Source of the DNA: Powellomyces hirtus
Taxonomy: Eukaryota; Chytridiomycota; Chytridiomycetes; Spizellomycetales; Powellomycetaceae
Direction: 5' to 3'
Assembly: GCA_025526995.1 (NCBI GenBank)
Contig: JAHLKG010000023.1
Span: forward strand, 434,001 to 498,000
Length of the DNA stretch: 64,000 bases
The position numbers were made by a program, and so were the translations under genes. The notes under the pieces were generated by a model that was not told where the DNA came from, did not search any database, and saw nothing but the letters and a program-made list of their open reading frames with translations. This document shows, piece by piece, positions 45,501-53,617 of the stretch; positions within the stretch are counted from its first letter, which is position 1, and the number at the start of each line of letters is the position of its first letter.

Positions 45501-45994
45501 TGCTGCTGGTCGTTGTCGTCCAACGACGTTCCCGGTGAGCTCGTCGAAAGCCGGTCTGTCTCTGGGTCCAGAACGTCGCGAGACCTGCTCCTCGATGTTC
45601 TCTTCACCGGCCTCGACCGTCTATGCAGAATTCCACCGGTGGACGACGCTGGGGATGCGGGCATCTCAGCGAGTTCAGCCTCCTCCTCAGATGCGTCGTT
45701 GTCAACAGACAGCGTAGCGCGCGCATCGTGCCAGTCCGGGTTGGACTTTGCGGTTTCGCTAGCAATGGGTGAAATGGGCATGGGCGATTCAATCTCCGTG
45801 TCGGGGGTCGCTGGATGGACGGCCACCAACGGCATAAGCACGGGCATGCTCTTGGGTGGTATGGGCGGTGGTTGTTGCATTTCCCACAGCTGCACCCTGA
45901 CGACGGTCTGGGCCGGCTGCTGGTTATGTGTTGCTAGTGAGTTGTGCGTGTCTGGTTCCTTCCCCGGCATCAGTCCCGGACGGCCTTGAAGCAT
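42539..45994 (-). CDS. large RING-finger plus TRAF-type zinc-finger protein
   Basis: A single-exon protein of 1151 residues. Most of the first 700 residues are disordered, rich in Ser, Pro and Asp/Glu. A RING-like domain at about 722-766 reads CPLC, then SCCENVCCSSCIWRWL, then SCPFC. The usual C-G-H-x-x-C knuckle is replaced by CCENVCC, so Cys or Asn stands where His is expected. A TRAF-type zinc finger follows at about 785-809 (CKEPGCDWEGM, then HLKEHVKAEC), a pairing seen in E3 ligases such as RNF41/PDZRN. The rest is basic Arg/Ser-rich and acidic low-complexity sequence. It is probably an E3 ubiquitin ligase or a scaffold; the substrate is unknown. The first ATG in the frame is at 45994; the frame is open slightly further upstream, so a small upstream exon cannot be excluded. 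Confidence 0.8.
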   Translation of the reverse strand: MLQGRPGLMPGKEPDTHNSLATHNQQPAQTVVRVQLWEMQQPPPIPPKSMPVLMPLVAVHPATPDTEIESPMPISPIASETAKSNPDWHDARATLSVDNDASEEEAELAEMPASPASSTGGILHRRSRPVKRTSRSRSRDVLDPETDRLSTSSPGTSLDDNDQQQSLHDQSLLVETGSVLTVEPSTASGHSSFSESTSNGEDVRIVQTWADETAHIIDGVTSPRSFILTEEGVELGQSTVMDMPMVQSAQEVFTVNIPAESSEPVQVSKSVAVTLENGETFVVQSDMPEASTVTVSIPAPTHSMNEPVMTAEMDADIAVVRSASPTIPPRSLSPRPIAVLSKPLPPLPTVTAESGILPATHPPAAMSQPPITHVLTPQATIPIPVRTASKMPVSGIWMQPTPAVDPKIAHRPSLFKKRPTVDDGSAGESAGGSSSDEARPSRFPSKPERSLSSDGSTDSTFAPYSPRASVEAVMDHEGVIESLPDSSHSAHNLRSGSVRSLFRKRPGTPNDMAAGESSRDHSPLSPAHPLSKEAVSADAQLYQVAIDNEDRPLAHSDDVPLSSSPSASLTMAEMLAPPTAQQIAEIVGPAMQSLQQHQSDPLGPGVYSVVPQSAAILPHPAQNIPVSQAFVEAGFGSRTMPASGRVSHYVPRSHPAQMGTSTGGVVIAPRISSLGTARREEVSRKRFTYLGGDNLSSAYLNSVQAPAVADTPYIPPDPREIATCPLCADVCERAVRLSCCENVCCSSCIWRWLAHRKSCPFCRSRFAPENVSPANDVQEVIDRLTVKCKEPGCDWEGMRSHLKEHVKAECHGTLGDNKPPNALKQVTMAPEPPTTTHTKQRPMSVVRRRSSDHFHSRCPPSIRNVDTITALNRSPSNSRRILIPIRSAHPRIMFRRISAYGKGGFIRPIHSTISSPCIGIPPRISSAAVGKKLILPPLEGEQDEGEVVDDALPPITSLEGDAAPQRATEPERVGDTAVGVQQPPIGGLYRKRTSTHSRRLSRSMSLTSRRSTYRRSMDRLRTSTSSRTRSGITSWDLIEGEEETQLAHQLQQQHRRISAHGQGTFGTFGRTLATRSRLYSAPASLTSRYSVADISVAADAPEEDAEDVDEGSWSDIRSDDEIEANDARTRDPQSDPLVNNNNPARPAVPES

Positions 45995-46503
45995 CGTCGT
46001 CACTTTTGCGTGGTGGCCAGTTCTGCGGGTTGCAAGGCTATGCTATCGAAGGGGGGGCCGTGCGTGAATGTGCGTCTATGTGCGCACGTTATTGCGAGGT
46101 CGCAGGAGAGCCTGACGTTTTTGGGTTGCGAGACACCAACTTGAACAGAGAGAACACAGAATGGTCGTTTGTGCGAGTTGCGGATGTGAGACGTTGTGTA
46201 ATCTTGCTGCGCATGCGCAACTCGAGTGATCGGCGAGGAAGGATACTAGAGTGATTGTGAGAGTGTCGGCGGCAACATGCAATTTCACTCTCTTGTATAT
46301 TTTCACACGACCAAACACGCATATGCGCAATAATTAGCGCTGACCATGATATTTGCAGAATAATGAACACGTCAATCTCTCACTCACTGCCGTCAATTGG
46401 GTGGCACAGTCAGAATACAAGTACCCCGTCTCGATGGATGGATCTGTGACGGAGGGCTTCCCCCGTCATACTTATTTCTTTAACCATGATTTATCCAAAG
46501 TTG
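45995..46503. other. upstream region of RING gene
   Basis: About 500 bases, presumably promoter of the RING-finger gene. No coding signal was recognised. Confidence 0.4.
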
Positions 46504-46577
46504 GTTGCGCTGGCTCACTCAGTAGAGCGTGAGATTCTTAATCTCACGGTTGTGGGTTGCACCCCCCACGCCGGGCT
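46504..46577 (+). pseudogene. degenerate tRNA-Lys (CTT)
   Basis: Clear tRNA-Lys similarity. The anticodon arm TGAGA-TTCTTAA-TCTCA is perfect (anticodon CTT) and the D-stem GCTC/GAGC pairs. However, the D-loop ACTCAGTA lacks the GG pair. The T-loop reads TTGCACCC instead of TTCGANNC and is one base too long. The acceptor GTTGCGC pairs poorly with GCCGGGC, with mismatches at positions 4 and 5. The 3' half of the acceptor still matches a functional tRNA-Lys. It is best read as a decaying gene. Confidence 0.7.
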
Positions 46578-47285
46578 TTTGGGCTTTTCTTCCTACCCCT
46601 TTGGCCCGCGCTGAGCCTAGGAGAGTTCGTCTACACGTTTGGAAGACACCCAGCTTCTGTCATTCTTCTTTCCATTCTTTCTGTTGCTTTCCATCGTCTT
46701 CTATGGCACGCAATGCCTGGCAGCAACCTACGCCTTTCTAGAAAAGTGGCCAGTGGTTTTATTTGAATGAATGAATAGGTTGGCAAAATGTGTCTGTCTG
46801 CGACAGTGAAAACCGGGCTTGCGGGACTCCGTGTCTTGCTCAAAAAGGGAAAAGGGGTGTTATCGTAGACATTACCCAACCCTTTCTAGAAGCGTCGGCC
46901 GGCATTTTCATTCTTTTTAGCCCTTTCTGCGCGAGTGTCTGGCATTAGATGGGTACCGCAAGATTTGGATTGTGGCCAGTCAAAGAGCGAGAAGGAGAAA
47001 GACGTTTTCCTCTGTACTAGTGGACGCTCAAATGTGGAATGTCCCAAAATATGTTTATTATTTACACGGGTACTAATTTAGCAAAAGCAAACGACCCCAG
47101 ACAATGAAAGGGGTTTCGGCCGGGTCCCACAAACTCCCCCCACCAAAAGCACAAGAATGTACACGAAAACACAAAAGCACAAAAGCTGAGACTCACAAAA
47201 GCGCAGGGACAAAAAAACACGCGGGTATAAAGAGATGTGTTATCTTGTTCTTGTTGTGTGTAGTAGTGAGTGTGGCGAGACCACC
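46578..47285. other. intergenic, no gene seen
   Basis: About 700 bases. Several short frames on both strands overlap one another and none is convincing. The part next to 47286 is the 3' flank of the minus-strand zinc-ribbon gene. Confidence 0.4.
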
Positions 47286-47963
47286 TCAAAGCGCACGCGC
47301 GGCATTGGCGACTTTGACCAGAAAGTCACGCAGGGCCATTTCGGCCAAGACGACTTCGGCTCTGGCGTTCCTTCGTCGTCGCGACCGGCGCGAACCGGAT
47401 GTTTTCTTGACCACGTGTTGGAATGTAGTGCTGGCCGTCAGCTTCTCAGAGCACTCGTCAATGTTGTCATCGTCGTTGAAGCATTCAATTGCCTCTCGAC
47501 GGGGTTTGAGCCAGTCCATCCGAAGCGACCAGCGCGGTTTGGGAGATGACTGTGCGTCGTGGTGCGGGACTTGCTTCTCTGCCGTCCCAATCAGTTTACC
47601 GTCGATCCATATCCGAGTTTCGGCGCGGGATGGGTTGTGAGCGGGGAGAGACGCGATACGGGCAAGGACGGCGGAGGGAAGGCCCTTGGAGCCAACTCCG
47701 TCGTACTTTGTCGGGAAGCGGGTGAGCGGGGGACCAAAGCAGGACAAGCACGGTGCGTCGGTGGCTTCGTAGCCGGATCCATGGCAGTGCGGGCAGGATG
47801 CATCGTCGGCGTGGTAGAAGGGGGCGGGTGAGGATGGTGGGGTGAGTTGTGCGGCATTGGGTTGTCGTTGTTGTTGTTGTGTGGGAGCGGGGGAGGACCG
47901 GAGGGAGAGGGTAGAGTTTTGGCAGACGGCAGGGACTGTGAAGACGGTTGAGCCTGATTTCAT
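47286..47963 (-). CDS. hypothetical protein with CxxC zinc-ribbon motif
   Basis: An unrecognised protein of 225 residues from a single exon. A Pro/Gln-rich N-terminus is followed at about residues 56-76 by CPHCHGSGYEATDAPCLSC. These two CxxC pairs, the first as CxxCxGxG, resemble one half of the DnaJ-type zinc domain or a small zinc ribbon. A possible folded stretch follows (GLPSAVLARIASLPAH, ETRIWIDGKLIG), then a basic segment SRRSRRRRNAR and a hydrophobic helix (EVVLAEMALRDFLVKVANAA) at the C-terminus. No signal peptide or membrane segment is present. The ATG at 47963 is the first in frame, preceded by an A/C-rich leader. Function unknown. Confidence 0.6.
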   Translation of the reverse strand: MKSGSTVFTVPAVCQNSTLSLRSSPAPTQQQQRQPNAAQLTPPSSPAPFYHADDASCPHCHGSGYEATDAPCLSCFGPPLTRFPTKYDGVGSKGLPSAVLARIASLPAHNPSRAETRIWIDGKLIGTAEKQVPHHDAQSSPKPRWSLRMDWLKPRREAIECFNDDDNIDECSEKLTASTTFQHVVKKTSGSRRSRRRRNARAEVVLAEMALRDFLVKVANAARAL

Positions 47964-49076
47964 ATTTACTAGGACGTTGTAAGTGTGTAGGTATCAAGTT
48001 CTGTGTGAGTTGTTGAAATGATTGTTACGGGGGGAGGGATGTTGTTGGGCTTGTGCCCTTTTATACACGCATGGAATTCCGACCCATCAATCATAGATTA
48101 CAGTCCGTCAGTCAGTTACAGTAGTCAGTCATCTTATCTAGCGATTTCGCGCGTATAAAGACACCAACTTAGGATGAGGACTAGCCGAAGGGCCGTCCGA
48201 TTCCGGTCCCTCGGAAGACGTCAAGAGCCGCCCTTCCTGTGACTCCCCAATTCTCCCTCTCAATGGACAACGTGGGCGACATCTCGCATTCCATCCAACT
48301 GCATCCAACTTGGATTCACCACCCACCCATTCGCACGTGCCACGAGCAATCGCTGCTCCACTCACTTTGGCTGTGCAAAAAACGAACAGAACTCTCTTTT
48401 ACAGCTCCAGCCTCCGCGCAATTGAGGCTATCGGAGCTTTTAGCAGTTGCCCCGGCGAATCCCCCGACTCCCCGAGCACAAAAGAAAATCCTGTGATAAA
48501 TCGCGTGCCGACACGAGTGAACAAAAACCACGTTGCAAACCGGAAACTTCCGGGAGGCAGTCCGCCAGCCCCAAACTCAGCGCTACATATAAAAGCGCCA
48601 GGACACATGATGCGAAAATAAATGAATGAACATGAATGAATGAATCAATGCAGACACACACATCTCACAATCTACGGTAGACAGTACATGATCCCCGCCC
48701 AAATTGCGGACGCCCCTGAATCAGTTGGCAGGTTTCTCGCAAATGCTCATTATGGGTAGTGTCGCCTCCATTGATGGTATGACGATAAGGGGAGTGTGAC
48801 CCTGTGCAAACTCAACGTTGAGCCGCAAATTCAGGGTGTCTCAATCCCCACTTCTTTACTGATACGACAGGGCTTTTCCGCGGGGGACTCGGATGGTGTA
48901 CGATGGCGCAAAGGGACTTCCACATCATCGTGACGGGTTCTCGAAGATTACAAATAGGGCAACACACTTATGTCCTCCGTATTGCAAAGGGTCCGGATGA
49001 CGAAGGTGTTAGCATATTTCGGAATCCCAATATCATTAAGCTTCAGGATTACAGAAAGGGTCTACTTTTATCAAGC
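47964..49076. other. intergenic, no gene seen
   Basis: About 1.1 kb. The proximal 200 bases are likely promoter of the zinc-ribbon gene. A TGAA microsatellite lies at about 48620-48652. Small plus-strand frames at 48310-48621 and 48903-49091 have no recognisable content. Confidence 0.4.
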
Positions 49077-49147
49077 GCATTGGTGGTTTAGTGGCATAAT
49101 TACCGCCTGCCACGCGGTAGACCCGAGTTCGATTCTCGGCCAATGCA
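49077..49147 (+). tRNA. tRNA-Gly (GCC), second copy
   Basis: 71 bases identical to the tRNA-Gly at 5454-5524, in the same orientation. The 5' flanks share TTTATCAA just before the gene; the 3' flanks differ beyond the first few bases. A TTTT run follows 5 bases after the gene. Confidence 0.97.
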
Positions 49148-49451
49148 TTGTCTTTTGCGCATTCCTCACGTCCCGAGTGGAGAGTTGGAAGGTGTCTTTT
49201 TTGAGGCCCTCATGCAAAACGTCGGCGCAATGCTCATACGAGACGAATGATGCGATATTAATAGTGACATTATGGTGGGAAACAGGACAGATATAGCAAG
49301 AAAATACAATCTAACGGAACGCCCGATCCTGTGCAATGGCTTTGCGATACAGAAGGATTCGCCCAACTCTAAACTAGTATGAGGTGGTGGACATAGATAC
49401 AATGTGTGAGGGCAAAAGGCTCAAACAAGACTCAGCGGGTGTGATGGTCCT
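49148..49451. other. intergenic between tRNA-Gly and the Pus1-like gene
   Basis: About 300 bases forming the 3' flank of the Pus1-like gene. No gene was seen. Confidence 0.4.
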
Positions 49452-51507
49452 CTATTCCTGGACAAACAGACCATTGGCCTTTTCCCGACGTTCGCGCTCA
49501 AGCTTCTCGTTCTCCGCGGCAACGGCAGCCTTAGAAACAAAGTTCTTGTTGGGCACAACAACACCACGCTGGTTGAGGTAGTAAGTATACAGGAACGAGT
49601 AGGCGTCGAGGTTGCGCGTCCACTTGACAAACTGCATGGTCTCCAGCTCGGTGCGGTAGATCGCATCGTGGATGTAGTGGTGACGGAACTCTGTGACGGG
49701 TCCCTGTAAAAGAAAGTGGAGGTCAGCAACCAGGAACAATGCGCTAACACGTAAAAGACAATAGTCATTGCACTTACAATGTGCTTGCCAAAGTTGATGC
49801 TGTTGGGGTCTTGCCTTCGCTCGCAGTCAGAGTTGAATGTGTCGTAGAAGGGCTCGTCCAGGATCAGGCCGAATCCGGGGGCTTCCGGAATGTCGATATT
49901 GGTGAAGCCGAACGAGTTGGCAACCACGCTTCTGGGCGTGTTGGTCCTGATCACCATGATGGCCATGGCAATCATCTTGCGCACCTGGTAGCGGGCAAAC
50001 GCCTTGGCCTGGACCTTGATGCGAACCCACTCCATGCCAAAGTGCACCTCGGGCACTGAGCAGTCAATGTTCAGGATGCGCATGTAGCAACGAGAGTCCT
50101 CGTACTTGGCACCAGGGATGTAGTTGTGCCAGTTGTGAGTTCCGTTGAAGATGCTGATAATGTGGTTGATGGCCTTCATCTGATCTTGAGTGACTCGGTA
50201 CTGACGGATCAGAGACAGCTCCTCCTCCGTGTTGGGTGGGAGGTTAAGAGGCTCAAAGTACTCGGCCTCCGTCTCACGTGGCCGCTCATCGACACCCTCG
50301 TCGTTGAGCGAAGCCAACTCTGGGTCGCGTCGAGAACGACGAGAGACGGACCTCTTCAGCGTCGCCATCACACCAAAGTCGTCATCATTTGGGGCAGAGG
50401 CGGAGAAGTGGGCGTTGGACTGCGCCAAGGATGGCGTCGAGTACGAGGCAGGGGAAGAGTGCTGACCGTAACCCTTCTTGCTCTTTGATCGGGCAAGATC
50501 TGGGGAAGAAGCATTGTCATGTTCAGGGGCGCGAGACTTTGTCTTGCCGCGAGTGAGGGTCTTGAAGAAGCCCAGGAATCCGCCCTTCTTTTCGGACTGC
50601 TCGTGGACAACAGGGTAGGCATTACCGTTGGATTTTGCAACCGCAGGAACCACCTCGGCACGGACCGGAGGTTCGACAACTTCGGGTTCCGGAGCACGGC
50701 GACTCTGGCGGCGGTTGAGACTCTTGCCACGGTGAGCGCTCTTGGCACGCTTCACGGACATGCCACGCTTGATGGTCTTGAAGAGACCGCCGGGAGGGCC
50801 AAGGTTCTCATTCTCGGGCCACTGCTCTTCAAACTCCTCATCACTGACAGGAGGGTACGCGTAGTGAGTCTCCTGCGGCGGCGGTGCGAGGACATATGTC
50901 TAAAAGGAAGCAAAGCATTTGAGCAAGTTGTCCAACCCGACGCAAAACTGCCGCATGAAAGCACTCGGCAACATACTGGGATCAAGTACTCGTAACAGCG
51001 AGTGTCGCAGGTTCTTCGTGCGGAGAAGGAAATGTTGAGCTGGACAACCTCGAAAACCTTGATGGTTCCGGGGAGCAGAGGGGCCAGGTTTTGCGGGGTG
51101 GGGAGAGGGGCGTTTGGCTCGGAACCGGCAATTTCCAGAGACAAAACCTGACGAGAGGCGTGTTCACCCTGCTCGGTGGTGGAGGCACGGCTAATGTTCA
51201 CAAGCTGTCGTCACATAACAACCATCAAGTTAGTTCAAGCGTCGTCGCACATTCCCACGGTCCCAAGACTCACCGAAACCCGCTTGTTTGGGTCCGACTC
51301 GCCAATGACAGTGGCGATGGCACTCAGTAGAGTTCCTTCGATGGTTTTCAAACCTTTGGTTCTGAAGGATGGCGGGAAATGATAGACATGTCAGTACGCT
51401 GCTCAAGGCCGTTTACTCCCTGTTCCCACGAACCTTTCGAGGCCCTGGTATTGGGCACCATTGTACGCGTACAAGACGGCCAAACGGCGAGGTGCGGGAT
51501 CAGCCAT
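49452..51507 (-). CDS. Pus1/TruA-family tRNA pseudouridine synthase-like protein, catalytic Asp replaced
   Basis: Exons are 51507..51434, 51361..51274, 51204..50977, 50899..49778 and 49703..49452, giving 587 residues in exact frame. The TruA/Pus1 fold is clear: LAVLYAYNGAQYQGLER at the N-terminus, KTIEGTLLSAI, RRTCDTRCYEYLIP, FNGTHNWHNYI, AKAFARYQVRKMIAMAIMVI and DIPEAPGFGLILDEPFYD. The catalytic loop, normally R-x-R-T-D-x-G-V-H-A, reads RASTTEQGEHASRQ. Residue 65 is Glu, where the invariant Asp that attacks uridine belongs, and the preceding Arg is Thr. A basic Ser-rich insert of about 150 residues (roughly 150-300, KRAKSAHRGKSLNRRQ and similar) interrupts the domain. Splice donor 1 is GTTCGT. 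It may be a non-catalytic RNA-binding paralogue. Active Pus1 modifies tRNA and other RNAs in the nucleus. Confidence 0.9.
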
Positions 51508-52051
51508 AGTGGAGAAATCAACTGCTGATATGGGGTGGTCTTGCTGTGGGATAGAGATGAATATGTATACTGGGGGAAGAAGGACGAAATGTCAATTTTG
51601 GGGGGAAGGGGGGTCAAGGAGCAAGCGGAGCGGGCGTGTCGAAAGGGAAAGCCAGTGCTTTATGGGTCGTTCCTCTTGTTTGGCAAAGGAAGGCAAGGGG
51701 GTCTGCGGCGGCAAGGAGGGGGGGGAAACGTCATCCATCCATCCATCCATCCATCCATCCACATCGACATGAGTCCATCCCATACCCAGCCACCACCAAG
51801 CAGCAGCCCAACCAAACCCAAACCAAACGCAGAGAGTGAAAGTGAAAAATGCGCGGCGCCCTCTCCGTGCGCCAGGTGGATACCCGAGTTTCGGACCCCC
51901 CTTCTTGGCCGCTGCTGCGTGTTTCAGCCCCCGCGCACGGGGTGGCGCTTGCACATCGATTTGCTCGAAAGTTCAGTCTGGCAACCTACATGTATGATAC
52001 TATTTCATTTCTCACTGCATCTCACTGTCACGTGCAATGGATCGTACATCA
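51508..52051. other. upstream region of the Pus1-like gene and tRNA-Leu
   Basis: About 540 bases including an ATCC microsatellite and GA-rich stretches. Plus-strand frames across the microsatellite are judged spurious. Confidence 0.4.
51732..51761. repeat. ATCC microsatellite
   Basis: About seven tandem CATC/ATCC units. Confidence 0.9.
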
Positions 52052-52134
52052 GCACCTATGGCCGAGTTGGTCTAAGGCGTCGGATTCAAGTCCCGATCTC
52101 GCAAGAGGCAGGGGTTCGAATCCCCTTGGGTGCA
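52052..52134 (+). tRNA. tRNA-Leu (CAA)
   Basis: An 83-base class II tRNA. The acceptor GCACCTA pairs with TGGGTGC and is followed by discriminator A. The D-arm is GGCCGAGTTGGTCTAAGGC, the anticodon loop TTCAAGT reads CAA, and the long variable arm is TCTCGCAAGAGGC. The T-arm GGTTCGAATCC is intact. There is no intron, although many eukaryotic tRNA-Leu(CAA) genes carry one. Confidence 0.96.
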
Positions 52135-52845
52135 CTCTACACTTCGTTTTTTCAACTTTTTGGCTTTGCGAACCCGTTTTGCGCAGATTCTGATGTCGCC
52201 CGAAGGAACTTCTGCCTTTCTGCGTTCCTGCTTATTTCGGCACGAAGAGCATATCAGCACTTTAGGCGCAAGGCCGATACAGACTGGCATATGTGCCCGG
52301 GGAAATGCCAAATATAACAGCTCCAACACTTTGAACCGGCTTGGCTGAAATTCAGACGGCAGGCTCATCTCTTTCTCCGTCTTTATTTTGTATTAGGCTT
52401 TCACTACAGTAGTATTGTCGAACGGGGGTTTTCCGAGAAAGGGAAGCATGGTGTAATGTTTTTGCATGGCGACATTGGCTGGAATGAGTGGATTGAGTGG
52501 AATGAACCGTCAACATCCCAACAATACCGCCCATTCATCAGATAGCAACAGGCAGGCCAGCAGGACTCTGCCTGGCTGTCGAAAGAATAGTACATGTACA
52601 TACACCAGGGGCTGGCTGGCCCTCCCTGCCTCTTCCTCCTCTAAGATTCCCACCCGGATTCTCATCGCAGCCGCCATCGCCGGACAGAGTCACTCGGTTC
52701 CTCCCATACATATATATCCATATCTGCGCCATCCACGGCTCCCAGTCTCTCTTTGCTGGCCTTGCATATACAACACAAACCACCTTTCCATCTGCAATCA
52801 TCGTCGCTTTCCCGCTGCACCATCTCATCGCTCGGCCCCGCTGCT
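52135..52845. other. intergenic, open frames on both strands unexplained
   Basis: About 710 bases. A plus-strand frame of 199 codons (52466-53065) and a minus-strand frame of 149 codons (52538-52987) overlap. Neither shows domains. They may be chance, or the minus frame may hold further exons of the secreted protein candidate. Confidence 0.3.
52147..52152 (+). terminator. RNA polymerase III terminator of tRNA-Leu
   Basis: A T6 run 13 bases after the tRNA 3' end. Confidence 0.7.
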
Positions 52846-53316
52846 TCAGAACAGCTGCCCTCTTATCCCTTCGCATACCCCACAAACCGCCCGCACCTTG
52901 CTTATAGGTTCCGCCCATCCAGGTATCATAGTGCACCTTGATGTTGCAATCTCGGCCCTTCGGCACTTGCATCGTGTTCCCACGCACACTCTAACCTTTA
53001 CACAAATTCTAGAAGGACCACTCAAACCCTCCCGAACGTCTGTGCAAGGGCGTACCGGAACATAAATCATTGTCTCGCGAGAATCAACCAGCCGAATTGC
53101 TTTGATTCTTGTAGCTGAGAAGCAGAACATTGATTCAACACTGCACTTCTTACCGCGTTGGCAACTTGCCTGGTGCATCGGTCGCTGAAAGCGGCTCACC
53201 CCAACCGCATCCTCCCGTTGTGGGGAATGACGGGTGAATTTGACCCTTTTGCTACGTAGACAATTCACCGACGCAAGTAGCAAAACGAAAAAGAAAAACA
53301 GATACAAAGCATTCAT
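52846..53316 (-). CDS. candidate small secreted cysteine-rich protein
   Basis: A 156-residue open frame from the ATG at 53316, one exon as drawn. The N-terminus MNALYLFFFFVLLLASVNC is a strong signal peptide. The remaining chain holds 11 or 12 Cys, clustered as ASCQRGKKCSVESMFC, RICVKVRVCVGTRCKC and AVCGVC, with many Arg/Lys. No known domain was recognised. The start is about 300 bases from the divergent Hos4-like gene, a normal promoter distance. Doubts: GT-AG pairs exist inside (for example the donor GTAAGA in GCGGTAAGAAG near 53150), so the true product may be spliced. The reverse strand is also open, so a chance frame is possible. Confidence 0.35.
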   Translation of the reverse strand: MNALYLFFFFVLLLASVNCLRSKRVKFTRHSPQREDAVGVSRFQRPMHQASCQRGKKCSVESMFCFSATRIKAIRLVDSRETMIYVPVRPCTDVREGLSGPSRICVKVRVCVGTRCKCRRAEIATSRCTMIPGWAEPISKVRAVCGVCEGIRGQLF

Positions 53317-53617
53317 TGCCACAAATCGCTCAGGTGAGGCTTGATGTTTGAATTATTGTTTAATCCAAAATATGGGTCATAGTTGCACCAGCACCGGCAG
53401 AGTCCAAGGAGTGACATATGCTAGTCTTACTGCTCGATGAGGTTTCGGAAGAATTCTGAGAGAATTGAAGATGGCTGAACCTGGCAACATTGAAATGTCG
53501 GCGGATGGGAGAGAAGGACTGGCGCTCAGTGGGACGATTTTTCTTCATCCGCCACAATGTCACTCAACTCGGCTCTTCTCTCTCTTGCCCCACAGCGCTT
53601 TGCAGCGAATATAAGCA
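53317..53617. promoter_or_regulatory. presumed upstream region of the Hos4-like gene
   Basis: 300 bases before the Hos4-like start codon, also upstream of the secreted candidate on the other strand. No specific motif was assigned. Confidence 0.35.

Noticed and set aside
48620..48652. TGAA repeats considered as a CRISPR-like or regulatory array
   Set aside because: Simple microsatellite without spacers; also not expected in a eukaryotic genome.
51535..52317. Plus-strand frame of 260 codons across tRNA-Leu
   Set aside because: It reads through the ATCC microsatellite and an intact tRNA gene; no domain.
52466..53065. Plus-strand frame of 199 codons
   Set aside because: Pro/Ser-rich with no domain or conserved pattern, and opposite frames are also open; the minus-strand frame with a signal peptide is the better candidate.
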